Assembly (NCBI GenBank): GCA_963791575.1
Contig: CAWBSY010000022.1
Location: 372,001 to 436,000, forward strand
Direction of reading: 5' to 3'
Length of the DNA: 64,000 nucleotides
Source of the DNA: JAOAPG01 sp963791575
GTDB lineage: Bacteria > Acidobacteriota > Terriglobia > Terriglobales > Acidobacteriaceae
Shown: positions 27,478 to 35,732 of the stretch, one piece after another
Layout of the letters: the number at the start of each line of letters is the position of its first letter
How positions within the stretch are numbered: the first letter of the stretch is position 1
Program-made: the position numbers and the translations under genes
Notes under the pieces: generated by a model
Databases searched by the model: none
What the model was told of the DNA's origin: nothing
Seen by the model: the letters and a program-made list of their open reading frames with translations, nothing else

Positions 27478-27829
27478 TTGCCAACTCGTCTCAAAGTTAT
27501 TTTTTTAGCCCTACTCGGCATGGCGAATCTTATTTCTGGCTGGCTGTCCTCGCCGCGAGAATATCGCTTTGATCACCCGGGAGCCCGGGCGATTTGGCAG
27601 GCGCGAAATCACCATCGCAGGCAAAGTCGTCAATTCTTTCGGAGTCATGGGAGAAGGCGCCTTCGAACTGGATGATGGTACGGGCCGAATGTGGGTATTC
27701 AGCGAGAAATACGGCATTCCCGGCAAGGATTCAGCCTTAGCTGTAACGGGGCGGGTTCAGGAGACTTTCAGTATTGGAGGGCGGCATTTCCCGATCATTC
27801 TGCGGGAGACAAGACGACCTCATTACTGA
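27478..27829 (+). CDS. OB-fold-like lipoprotein, frameshifted
   Basis: Two frames combine into one small secreted protein. The first (TTG 27478, GGAGGG 7 nt upstream) gives the leader PTRLKVIFLALLGMA; the second, read in +1 from about 27527, gives ILFLAGCPRRENIALITREP, i.e. a proper lipobox LAGC. Deleting one A of 27526-27527 joins them exactly. The mature part REITIAGKVVNSFGVMGEG, FELDDGTGRMWVF and ALAVTGRVQETFSIGG has the beta pattern of a small OB-fold. Function unknown. Confidence 0.75.
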
Positions 27830-27845
27830 CAAGAGTAGTGGACAT

Positions 27846-28274
27846 TCACTCGCTTGCCTCAGCCGTAACCCGGTCACCACGAGACGGAGGATTTGAAACA
27901 ACCAGGAATTCGGCATCGACTGGATGACGATTCCAAACCTGGTGGGGTGTTTTGGGTGGAATCTGTGCACCTTGACCAACCGTTAAGTCAAACTCCCGTC
28001 CTTCCACTTCGACGGATAGGACACCCTTCAGCATATAGAAGAATTGATTAGACTCTTGATGATAGTGTCTGACTTCCTCAGTTCCCGGCGGCATCCGCTC
28101 TTCGATAATGCTCAACGTTGAGGTTTTGACCAGGTGCCATCCGTCGCAACCTGCGCCCCATACATAGTGCTGCGCCGTACTCTTGTCGATCATTCCGACA
28201 GTGTACGCAAAACCCAATATGACTTCTAATTCTTTGTTGTTCCCAGGTCTCTCTCGTTTAGAAGGCGCTCCCAT
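27846..28274 (-). CDS. Cupin-domain protein
   Basis: Single-domain cupin. The start is taken at MGAPSKRE (28274) with ACAGGAC upstream; MIDKSTAQHYVWG at 28193 is the other option, and the frame further upstream is repeat-like sequence. Cupin motif 1 is visible as PPGTEEVRHYHQESNQFFYMLKG and motif 2 as AQIPPKTPHQVWNRHP, with His/Gln/His metal-ligand candidates. Substrate unknown. Follows the TPR membrane protein gene on the same strand. Confidence 0.85.
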   Translation of the reverse strand: MGAPSKRERPGNNKELEVILGFAYTVGMIDKSTAQHYVWGAGCDGWHLVKTSTLSIIEERMPPGTEEVRHYHQESNQFFYMLKGVLSVEVEGREFDLTVGQGAQIPPKTPHQVWNRHPVDAEFLVVSNPPSRGDRVTAEASE

Positions 28275-28318
28275 TTTATGTCCTGTGTATCTCTGTATCT
28301 CTGTGTTCTCTGTGGTTA
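28275..28318. repeat. ACACAGAG-type short repeat upstream of the cupin gene
   Basis: On the minus strand four imperfect copies of (A)CACAGAG(A/G) follow one another from ACCACAGAGAACACAGAG to ATACACAGGAC. Similar tracts occur at 52745-52763, 7781-7790 and, in an ACGAAGG variant, 11663-11676 and 31508-31520. They appear to be a dispersed intergenic repeat; function unknown. Confidence 0.5.
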
Positions 28319-28345
28319 TCTGAGCGAGCCGACTTATCGCTTCAA

Positions 28346-30094
28346 TTACTCGGAGGACGAACTTAAGCCCATTCTCGCCCGCACGCGCTGCCATTCCTCG
28401 TTGACACGAGGCTCACGCGAGAGATCGAAAGCACGATGCAGTGATTGTTCGGCTCTTGGCATATCGTCAAGTTTGAAAAAGCATTCCCCGCGACCTGCCC
28501 AAGCAAACCAATCTTGCGGGTACTGTTGAATCGCCTGTTCGAAGATAGGCAATGCTTCGTCGCATCGCCCGGCGTCATCGAGACTCAAGGCAACTTGCAC
28601 GTTCGCCCTCGTAAGATTCTTAGCCACAGGATCATTGTGCGGCGCCATCTGGTGAGCTACTGTGAAAATCGTTAAATCATCCTTCCACATGCTTTCTTGG
28701 CTCACGGTTAATATGCCGAAGACAACAGCCACTAATCCCGCTGCTGATAGCAGAACAAGGCGTCGTTTTTTAACCAAGTGCCATCCAGTTGCGGCGAGCA
28801 GCATCAGCCCCGTCAACGGCAGGTACGTATATCGGCCATGCAGAAAATCCCCGGGATTCAGTGCATTCAGGTTCAATGCCGGCAGAATCGGAAAAACGAC
28901 TAGGAAGCAACCCAGCAGCAACGCGCGATGGACATTCACTGCGTCTCGATCAGGAAGATCACGCTTCGCTTTTCGCCAGGCCCAGACACATCCCGTTACG
29001 AGAATTGCTACCGCGCAACACACGCCTAGTCCCGGTAAAAGCACACTGCGCAACGAAAAGGTTTCCGTCAGACTGGGGTCCGCGAAAGCGTGCGACCGGA
29101 CAGGCCAAAGCAAAACCTTTACATAGAACCAGAGAGTTGCGGGCCAGGACAGCAGCACTGTGCTCCAAGGTAAATGCTGGGTAAGAGCGCTAAACTGACC
29201 CTGCAGAGCATTGACGCGCAAGAGGAGATAAACCGCGGTTGCGCCCAAGAATGGGAGGGTTTTGCGGAACGCAGAAACCCTCCGAATTCGAAAATCCAGA
29301 CTCTTCGCACTCTGTGGTTGGTCTTCGCCCACTTTGCCGAATGGCACAATCAGGACCAAAGCGAAAAGTATGACAGGCAACACTATAGCCGTTTCTTTTG
29401 CCATCAGTGCGGCCAGACAGGTAACTACAGAGACGATAATCCATACCACTGAAAAATCGCTCTTAGATTTACTGTGGATATGCTTTCGTGATTTTTTGTG
29501 AAGTTGTCCTGCGTGGGTTTGCTTGATTTTGGCATGCTCTTCATAGTGTAAATACAGAAGCAGGGTGCCAAGCACTGCGGCGGACATCAGCGGATCGGGA
29601 ACGGTAACCCACGCCACAGATTCTGTCTGAGCGGGATGCAGCGCAAACAGAGCGCCAGCAATCAATGCGGCAACCCGATCCTGGAGCAACTTCCACACGA
29701 GCAATCCAAGCAAAACGGCTACCGATATATGTTTTACGATACTGAGCAGGTGCCATCCCCAGGGAGACATCCCGCTAAGGATGAAATTCAGCCTCATCCA
29801 TAATACAAAGAGCGGCCGATAAAAACTCAATGGGCCGCCAGGGATTTGTGCCCATACATAGCTCGTGAAGTATTCCCATAGATGACCAGATGACTGCAAA
29901 CGTGGATCGCCAATGAATCGGTGATCGTCAAGGACAAATTGAAAGTTCAGTGCGGGGCTATAAACAACGAAAACCGCTATCGCCAACGCGACGGTCGCGA
30001 TGCCAACGGTTAGGGACGAGAACAATTCCCCCGCTGCCGTCGATGTCATTGAGTGTGAAGGCTTCCGCTGCCGAATCGGGCTGAGGACTGTCAT
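28346..30094 (-). CDS. TMTC-like multispanning membrane protein with C-terminal TPRs
   Basis: 582 aa. About ten membrane helices in the first 420 residues with FVLDDHRFIGDPRLQ (early luminal Asp pair as in GT-C glycosyltransferases), FYRPLFVLWMRLNFILSG and ALFALHPAQTESVAWV, all typical of the bacterial relatives of eukaryotic TMTC protein O-mannosyltransferases. The C-terminus carries TPR-like repeats (GRCDEALPIFEQAIQQYPQD; FKLDDMPRAEQSLHRAFDL). Transferase activity is inferred from the fold. Long His/Lys-rich loop near residue 190. Confidence 0.85.
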   Translation of the reverse strand: MTVLSPIRQRKPSHSMTSTAAGELFSSLTVGIATVALAIAVFVVYSPALNFQFVLDDHRFIGDPRLQSSGHLWEYFTSYVWAQIPGGPLSFYRPLFVLWMRLNFILSGMSPWGWHLLSIVKHISVAVLLGLLVWKLLQDRVAALIAGALFALHPAQTESVAWVTVPDPLMSAAVLGTLLLYLHYEEHAKIKQTHAGQLHKKSRKHIHSKSKSDFSVVWIIVSVVTCLAALMAKETAIVLPVILFALVLIVPFGKVGEDQPQSAKSLDFRIRRVSAFRKTLPFLGATAVYLLLRVNALQGQFSALTQHLPWSTVLLSWPATLWFYVKVLLWPVRSHAFADPSLTETFSLRSVLLPGLGVCCAVAILVTGCVWAWRKAKRDLPDRDAVNVHRALLLGCFLVVFPILPALNLNALNPGDFLHGRYTYLPLTGLMLLAATGWHLVKKRRLVLLSAAGLVAVVFGILTVSQESMWKDDLTIFTVAHQMAPHNDPVAKNLTRANVQVALSLDDAGRCDEALPIFEQAIQQYPQDWFAWAGRGECFFKLDDMPRAEQSLHRAFDLSREPRVNEEWQRVRARMGLSSSSE

Positions 30095-30244
30095 TTCTAG
30101 AGGACATTGTAAGAGTTGGAAAGGAAACCGAACAGCGGGTTTTTACAAGCATCAGCATTAGCATTTACCGATTACACGGAATCAAAGAGTGCGTGGAATG
30201 CCTTCGACTGCATTGTTGGAAGCTGATTCGAGGATAAAGTGAAC

Positions 30245-30550
30245 TTAGTGAGGACGGGAAGGATATAACCCCGGATCGGATGTTTCCTGTGCCTCCGACT
30301 CGCGAACCTCTAGACGAGTCTGTCGGAGATTGGTGGCCTCCGTAGGATCCATTCCAGGTCTTAAATCAGTTTTTTCGAGGAAATAACGCCAGCCGGCGTG
30401 ACGATCTTCGGAACCCTGTCCCTTTTCCTGCTGGTTCAGGATGTTTTCCGCAACGGTTCGGCCCTTTATGACAGCTACAACTCCGCCCGATTCATAGGTT
30501 CGGACATTGTGGCGGATGATAGCAAAGCAAGCTTTCGAGTCATCTTGCAT
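30245..30550 (-). CDS. Hypothetical protein, about 101 aa
   Basis: Polar protein with a well-ordered middle, RTVAENILNQQEKGQGSEDR, WRYFLEKTDLRPGMDPTEATN and LRQTRLEVRESEAQE. No known domain. The start is not fixed by a clear ribosome site; an internal start is possible. It is separated from its neighbours by more than 100 bp on each side. Confidence 0.5.
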   Translation of the reverse strand: MQDDSKACFAIIRHNVRTYESGGVVAVIKGRTVAENILNQQEKGQGSEDRHAGWRYFLEKTDLRPGMDPTEATNLRQTRLEVRESEAQETSDPGLYPSRPH

Positions 30551-30658
30551 TCTGGTAACTCCGGTGGGGAGCGCGTATCCGCGTCTTTCTCATTAACGTG
30601 CCCGCCCCTTGTTGCGGTGGCGGGCACGAATCTATCGAAAAGCCCGTTCTATTAGTTC

Positions 30659-30862
30659 TTACAGAGGACGGACGTTCTCGGCCTGCCAGCCCTTCGGTCC
30701 CTTGGTGACTTCGAATTCCACACTCTGGCCTTCTTGCAGGCTTCGGAAGCCGCCCGCCTGAATCGCCGAGAAGTGCACGAAAACATCTTCGCCACTCTGA
30801 CGACTGATGAAGCCATAGCCTTTAGCGTCATTGAACCACTTTACTGTTCCTTGTTCTGCCAT
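30659..30862 (-). CDS. cspA: Cold-shock-domain protein
   Basis: 67-codon OB-fold nucleic-acid chaperone. MAEQGTVKWFNDAKGYGFIS contains RNP1 (KGYGFI) and DVFVHFSAIQ is RNP2; the C-terminus EFEVTKGPKGWQAENVRPL is typical. Start set at ATG 30862 by family alignment, although the frame reaches 30889. The roughly 190-bp gap upstream may include a structured 5' UTR, as in other csp genes; I do not recognise a specific element. Confidence 0.96.
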   Translation of the reverse strand: MAEQGTVKWFNDAKGYGFISRQSGEDVFVHFSAIQAGGFRSLQEGQSVEFEVTKGPKGWQAENVRPL

Positions 30863-31051
30863 GTTGTTACTTGTTTCCTTTTCAATCAATTTACGCTGGA
30901 ATGGATCGGAGGTACTAAGGGCAGGACTAGCCGGTAAGCTGAAGCTGCTCTACAACCGATTCTGATCAAACGCACTTAGAGTATATCAGAGCTGATGTCA
31001 ACGGTGCTAGCGAAATCTCCGGAATTATGCCTTTGACAACTCCAAAGTAAT

Positions 31052-31306
31052 TTATCCGCCTCCCGGTGATCGATCCTGAAGTTGAGACGTGAAGCGCGCT
31101 CCCACTGCCATATTTCTCAGTCGGCGCGTGTGTTCACTCAGGGCAGCATTGAGTTCTTTTAGAACATCGTTCAGCTCCGTGGAATCGGGCAAAGCGATAG
31201 CTTTCGCACACAATTCCCTTATTCGATCTGTGAGTTGCTGATCCACTAGGTCTGTGAGAACGGAACAGACTCTCACAATAACGGTCGAATGTTCGATACA
31301 GTACAT
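31052..31306 (-). CDS. Small helical protein, unknown function
   Basis: Up to 84 aa. The core DQQLTDRIRELCAKAIAL and LNDVLKELNAALSEHTRRLRNMA forms two amphipathic helices, a pattern I associate with small conserved acidobacterial proteins. The N-terminal 15 residues are doubtful and the real start may be internal. Monocistronic. Confidence 0.55.
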   Translation of the reverse strand: MYCIEHSTVIVRVCSVLTDLVDQQLTDRIRELCAKAIALPDSTELNDVLKELNAALSEHTRRLRNMAVGARFTSQLQDRSPGGG

Positions 31307-31697
31307 CCTGTATGCGCCAAGCTAAGCGACAACAGCGGAGTAGCTTGATTAAATCGAAGTAGACGCCGCGACCTGGTGTTTTTTTGGTGAAGACGTCCGG
31401 GTTGCTTTTCCGAAACTTGTAAGTCCCGTCCAAGTGACAATGCCACGAAATAAGCTTCCGGTAAGATTTCGGCTTTTCCCGTTCAGCAGGGTATAATTAC
31501 TAAACTTAACCACGAAGACACATTGCAGTCCACCCTTGCGCCTTCGCGATTGAGAATCCCACATAAGGCGCTCTTCGCAATCCAGCAAGAATTACGATAG
31601 GTGCGGCATCGTGCGCGCCTCTGTATGCCTTGTAAATCGCGAGAGATAATCGCTGTGCTCCTCGATCTCTTGGCGGGCAAGCGAGCAAGGAAGATCG
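31307..31697. other. Non-coding stretch between small genes
   Basis: No convincing gene on either strand; open frames here have poor composition. A TATAAT hexamer at 31492-31497 and an ACCACGAAGACAC repeat fragment at 31509-31521 lie upstream of the small basic protein gene at 31698. Confidence 0.4.
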
Positions 31698-31868
31698 ATG
31701 TCGCGAGTCAATGGTGATAAATCCCGTTTTCACCGGGCACGGAAACAGAACATTCAGCGCCGTTTGCGAACCAAAGAGCTTCTTACCGCAGCAGGCATTA
31801 AGTTAGATCAACTTGGAAAACAGGACAAGGCGACCGATTCATCGACGAGCAAAACAAAACGTGCATAG
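31698..31868 (+). CDS. Small basic protein, 56 aa
   Basis: Starts MSRVNGDKSRFHRARKQNIQ and ends STSKTKRA. AAGGAAG lies 7 nt before the ATG. Rich in Arg, Lys and Gln, no hydrophobic core segment, so probably nucleic-acid or ribosome associated. The N-terminal pattern NGDKSRFHR(x)RK looks conserved in my memory of acidobacterial small proteins, but I cannot name a family. It is followed by the RRM protein gene at 77 bp. Confidence 0.7.
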   Translation: MSRVNGDKSRFHRARKQNIQRRLRTKELLTAAGIKLDQLGKQDKATDSSTSKTKRA

Positions 31869-31945
31869 TGGGGCTTTTCAGTAGTTAGCTGGAAAATTAG
31901 GGAATGATTGAATTTTAATAGCGAGTAGAGGAACGAGGAAATTCG

Positions 31946-32445
31946 ATGAAGAAGCTTTTCGTAGGCAACATCCCCCACAGCACAACTGAAGCCGAGCTAC
32001 GCACGTTTTTTGAGCCGCACGGAAAAGTTGACCAGGTTAGCGTAGTAACAGACCGGGATACTGGACGTTCCCGAGGTTTTGCTTTTGTGGAAATGGCGGA
32101 TTCGGGCGAAGCCGAAAAAGCGATTGCTGCCTTGAACGGTAAGGAGCTTGGTGGACGTGCGTTGAACATCAACGAAGCGCGTCCGAAAACAGCCGGCGGT
32201 GGTGGAGGATTCGGCGGCGGTCGCCCCGGTGGTTTCGGTGGTCGTCCTGGCGGCGGTGGCGGAGGATTTGGTGGAGGTCGTCCCGGTGGCGGAGGCGGTG
32301 GTGGTCGTCCGGCGGTGGCGGAGGACGGTCTGGCGGCGGTGGTCGTCCCGGCGGTGGTGGTAAATCGGGTGGTGGTCGCTCGGGCGGTGGCCGTGGAGAC
32401 GATTATGACGGTCATGCTCGCCAGCCTCGCGAACCGCGCTGGTAA
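31946..32445 (+). CDS. RNA-binding protein, RRM plus Gly-rich tail, frameshifted
   Basis: One RRM (residues 1-80): RNP2 KLFVGNIP, RNP1 RGFAFVEM. A Gly/Arg-rich low-complexity tail follows (GGGRPGG repeats). The frame leaves the Gly-rich code at 32310; restoring one C there (CC to CCC) continues GGGGRSGGGG, KSGGGRSGGGRGDDYDGHAR and QPREPRW to TAA at 32443-32445, a typical acidic/aromatic end. Without it translation runs on to 32509 as a Val/Ala-rich artefact. Likely RNA chaperone expressed in the cold, like other bacterial RRM proteins. Confidence 0.92.
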
Positions 32446-32533
32446 TAAAATTGTAAACAGCAACGCAAAGCGCGTCTTCGCTTGCGTTCAATCAGCTGAG
32501 GACTGCTGAAAATATCCCATTAGGAGGTGTCGC

Positions 32534-32749
32534 ATGGCTGGTCGAAGTCGCTCAAGTTTCAATAAACGGCTGAAGGAGCGCTCCCGTCAAGAGAAGGCAC
32601 GCGAGAAGGCGGAAAAGAAAGTTCAAAAGAAGTTAGAAAAGCCCGAAGGCGTTCCGGATGATGATTTCGGTATCGACTTCTCGGCGGCGCAGGATCAGTT
32701 GGCTCTTCCTGGAGAATCGGCGAGCGAGGAAGTTCCCGACGAAATTTAA
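32534..32749 (+). CDS. Small charged protein, 71 aa
   Basis: Preceded by TAGGAGGTGTCGC, a strong ribosome site. The N-terminal half is highly basic (RSSFNKRLKERSRQEKAREK then AEKKVQKKLEK), and the C-terminal half acidic (DDDFGIDFSAAQDQ). Likely a coiled, partly disordered RNA- or ribosome-associated protein. It follows the RRM gene and may be cotranscribed with it. No family name. Confidence 0.75.
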   Translation: MAGRSRSSFNKRLKERSRQEKAREKAEKKVQKKLEKPEGVPDDDFGIDFSAAQDQLALPGESASEEVPDEI

Positions 32750-32971
32750 TCGGGACTTCCATCAATGACATTATTTTTGTGTGAGTTCCTGCCATCGGTG
32801 TATTTTGCGTGCATGTGCGCATTGGGCGATGGCTTAATGGCGGATTCGTTGTTCCATCGAATCTACTATCGACACCGTTCTAGGCACGTGTTCAAGTAGT
32901 TCTTCAAACTAATTGTAAATATTCGCGGCTAAGGTTGCGGAAGTGCCGTATCTCCCCTACAATTTTTAGCC

Positions 32972-33334
32972 ATGTCGGTAGAACCGTTGGTAATCGATCG
33001 GTTTCACGGTGCAGGCCATAATCAGGACGTCCTCTGCTTGAAGGGACCCCTTACCCTTTACACGCACTCCTCCTTGCAAAATGCGGTTCGTACCGAAGCA
33101 GCCAGCACTGTAATTCTTGATTTAGCTGAAGTCCCATATGTGGATTCAGCCGGCCTCGGAGCGCTGGTGAGCGCACATGTCTCGTTGCATAAAACGGGAA
33201 AGCATTTGGTTCTCAGTGGCGTGAACCCGCGCATATTAAAATTGTTCGAGATCACCCGTGTCGAATCCCTCTTCTTGATTTTTCCCACCTTGGACGAGGC
33301 TATCGAGGCACTGAACAACGCCGCGGACGCTTAA
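32972..33334 (+). CDS. STAS-domain anti-sigma factor antagonist
   Basis: 120 aa. STAS core with the phosphorylatable serine in VPYVDSAGLGALVSAHVSL and flanking ILDLAEV and LVLSGVNPRILKLFEIT. In partner-switching, the dephosphorylated form binds an anti-sigma kinase. The RsbU-type phosphatase at 46424-47596 could act on this or a similar protein. The PfkB gene follows at 21 bp. Confidence 0.92.
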   Translation: MSVEPLVIDRFHGAGHNQDVLCLKGPLTLYTHSSLQNAVRTEAASTVILDLAEVPYVDSAGLGALVSAHVSLHKTGKHLVLSGVNPRILKLFEITRVESLFLIFPTLDEAIEALNNAADA

Positions 33335-33355
33335 TTCATCCGGAGCAACTCTACC

Positions 33356-34242
33356 GTGAACGTTATCAGCATCGGCGAGGTGCTTTGGGATGTTGTCGGT
33401 CCGACCGGTCACTTGGGTGGTGCCCCTTTCAATTTCTCTGCCCACCTTGGCCGCTTGGGACACAATGTATCGTTTATCAGCGGCGTAGGCGTAGATCCAC
33501 GCGGCCAGCGAGTTCTGGAGCAAATGGCAGAGCTCGGCCTATCTAGCCAATACGTGCGCAGGGTAAAGGAATATCCAACCGGCATTGCAACCGTGACACT
33601 GGACAAGAGCGGTCAGCCGGAATTCGTAATCCACCGCCCAGCAGCCTATGATTTCCCGCAATTGACCGAACAGGGAATTAGAAGACCTGGCGACGCATCG
33701 CAATGATTGGTTGTACTACGGAACCCTTCAACAGATGAGTTCTACCGCGAAGGCGCTGACCAAGCGACTTCTCGATTCAAAGTGTGCCACACGAAGCTTT
33801 TACGATTTAAATTTGCGGAAGGATTCTTACGAACCTTCGCTGGTCGAGGAGCTAATGTCCCGCGCCTCGGTTGTAAAGTTGAACGATATTGAAGTCGAGG
33901 AAGTGACAAAGATATTTGGTGGCAGCTCCTCCTCTCTCGAAGAATTCTGTCGCAGTTATTCCACGAAGTTTGGCTGGGAATCGGTGTGCGTTACGCAAGG
34001 AGCAAAGGGATGCGCTCTGCTAATGAACAATGAGTACGTTGCTGTGCCTGGTTATGCGGTCGAGGTCGTAGACACGGTTGGAGCAGGCGATGCCTTCGCG
34101 GCCGCTTTCGTGCATGGCTATGGCAATGGATGGCCTGCCCGGCGCATCGGCGAGTTTGCAAATCGCGTGGGCGCTCTTAGTCGCGAGCCGCCGAGGAGCC
34201 ATTCCCGCGTGGACCTTGGAAGATTTGCAAATCAAAGCGTGA
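33356..34242 (+). CDS. PfkB-family carbohydrate kinase (fructokinase-like), two frameshifts
   Basis: Ribokinase-fold sugar kinase. Frame 1 (GTG 33356) holds ISIGEVLWDVVGPTGHLGGA and SGVGVDPRGQRVLEQM. After one extra G in 33673-33675 the protein continues LEDLATHRNDWLYYGTLQ, with VVDTVGAGDAFAAAFVHGYG carrying the catalytic Asp and anion hole. Removing one T of 34177-34178 restores ALVASRRGAIPAWTLEDLQI and a stop at 34240-34242, matching normal fructokinase ends. Substrate probably fructose, by family. Confidence 0.9.
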
Positions 34243-34490
34243 ACAGCGGCCATCGCGCGGAACCTCTCAATACTCAATCGCCTATCTGGACGAACGAAAG
34301 TCTCTCAACTGCATGAAAGCGCGCGATCCCCTGAAACCCTCACGTCCACTCAGGTCTGCAGGTATTACTCTCGTTGCCTAACTACTTACATCTCTGGTTC
34401 TACATGAAGAGCCTAATTGTTCAAATGCGTTTGCTTTTCTATAAACGGATTTGTAACAGATAAGTCTAACTACTCAGGTGAGGGAGATTC

Positions 34491-34730
34491 GTGCAGACTG
34501 TAACCCTTGGAATTCGGAACTCTGGAGCTTCAGATAGCCGGCACTTAAAGCAGACTTTCAGCGCAGCGCTTACCGAACTCGCAGGTGGCGCGCTTCCGGA
34601 ACGCGCTCGCAGAGCTCGAACCCCGATTGTGCAGCGCCACCGAAACCGAATCCCAGTTGTCGACCCGCAAAAACAAGCATTGACCGACGCAGCCGCTGCG
34701 CTTTCTGCATTGTGGCAAACCAAACGTTAA
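34491..34730 (+). CDS. Doubtful small protein, 79 aa
   Basis: GTG start with GAGGGAGA just upstream. Basic and Ala-rich (RHLKQTFSAALTELAGGALP, ERARRARTPIVQRHRNRIP). No motif is recognised, and the opposite strand also has an open frame here. It sits alone between the PfkB kinase and the SEL1 protein. Reported only because of the ribosome site. Confidence 0.35.
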   Translation: MQTVTLGIRNSGASDSRHLKQTFSAALTELAGGALPERARRARTPIVQRHRNRIPVVDPQKQALTDAAAALSALWQTKR

Positions 34731-34768
34731 TTATTCTCTGGACGATGAATGGACGTTGCAACAAGACA

Positions 34769-35564
34769 TCAAGGGCAGCGTTCCGCATAGTGCTTTTCCA
34801 AAAGACTCTTGGCTTTCGTGCTGCCTCTGCGTGATGCGGCTGTCAATAGCAGAGCCGCTTCCTCGCAGTTCTTGGCTACCTTATTTCCATTTCCATCCAG
34901 ATACAACAGCGCCAACGCTACTTCCGCGTGAGTATTTCCTTTGCTCACTTGTTTCCACAATTCTTGAGGATCATCCGCGAGAGGAGTGTCTGATCGCGTT
35001 CTTAAGCGCGTTTCCGGCGGAGGGCTGAAACTGCTGGGCGGACGGCAATACCGGAGAAGACGCAGCACCTTTGTTCGTGGCGGCTGGCTCATGCATACTT
35101 TCTTGATAAGGTGTGCCTGCGGGCTCAGGTATAGCAGACGGAGTTGTTGCCGGAACCGATGGCTTTGAGTTCGATTGTTTCGAGTTCGGTGGTTTTGAGC
35201 CGGATACTCTCCAGAGAAGAAGCAACACTAGGGTTGCGGTCGCGGCGAAGATCACCATTGCAATACGGCTTTTTCGCTTGAGGCTGCCCGTGCCATATGA
35301 GGCCACGGACGGAGCTCTCATCACGGCCTTCGACTGGCTTCGTTCGGAGAAACCAGTTGTTTCGTCTCGGGACGTGGTCTCAAGACTTGAGGAAGCATGT
35401 TCCAGTTTCGGTGCTGGCACACCGCACATGGGACAAAAGCCCCGAATAATGGGATACCGATATTCACATGACTCGCACGCTACTACTTCGTCGAGTTGTT
35501 TGCCAACCGTCAACAGCTCGTCCCCAATGATCCAAATGGGCGTTCGACGAAACGCCATCAACAT
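34769..35564 (-). CDS. Zinc-ribbon membrane protein with SEL1-like repeats, frameshifted
   Basis: N-terminal zinc ribbon CESCEYRYPIIRGFCPMCG (two CxxC pairs), polar linker, one membrane helix (IAMVIFAATATLVLLLLW), Pro/Ser-rich linker ending QPSAGNALKNAI. The first frame stops at 34971, while the overlapping frame carries DTPLADDPQELWKQVSKGN and AEVALALLYLDGNG, EEAALLLTAASRRGSTKAKS, which is SEL1-like. One extra base in about 34985-35010 explains it. Probably a membrane-bound scaffold; no enzymatic role seen. Confidence 0.75.
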
Positions 35565-35732
35565 GGTTTTAACATTATTTTCAGCAGATCGGCTCTGTGC
35601 AAAAGATTAAAAGGTACTGTCCCTGGGCACAGTAAAAATTCGACATATTTCCGGATCGCTAGCCAGACACTTATCGAAGATTCGATTCTGCACAGCGCCG
35701 GAAACTCTGTTGTGTGAGGACTTGCTATTTCA

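Noticed and set aside
31506..31733. Minus-strand frame overlapping the small basic protein
   Set aside because: Poor composition and no ribosome site; the plus-strand protein is better supported.
31915..32463. Minus-strand Pro/Arg-rich frames opposite the RRM gene
   Set aside because: They are the complement of the Gly-rich repeat and have no independent signal.
34466..34723. Minus-strand 85-codon frame opposite the 34491 frame
   Set aside because: No ribosome site, Cys/Ser/Arg-rich composition.
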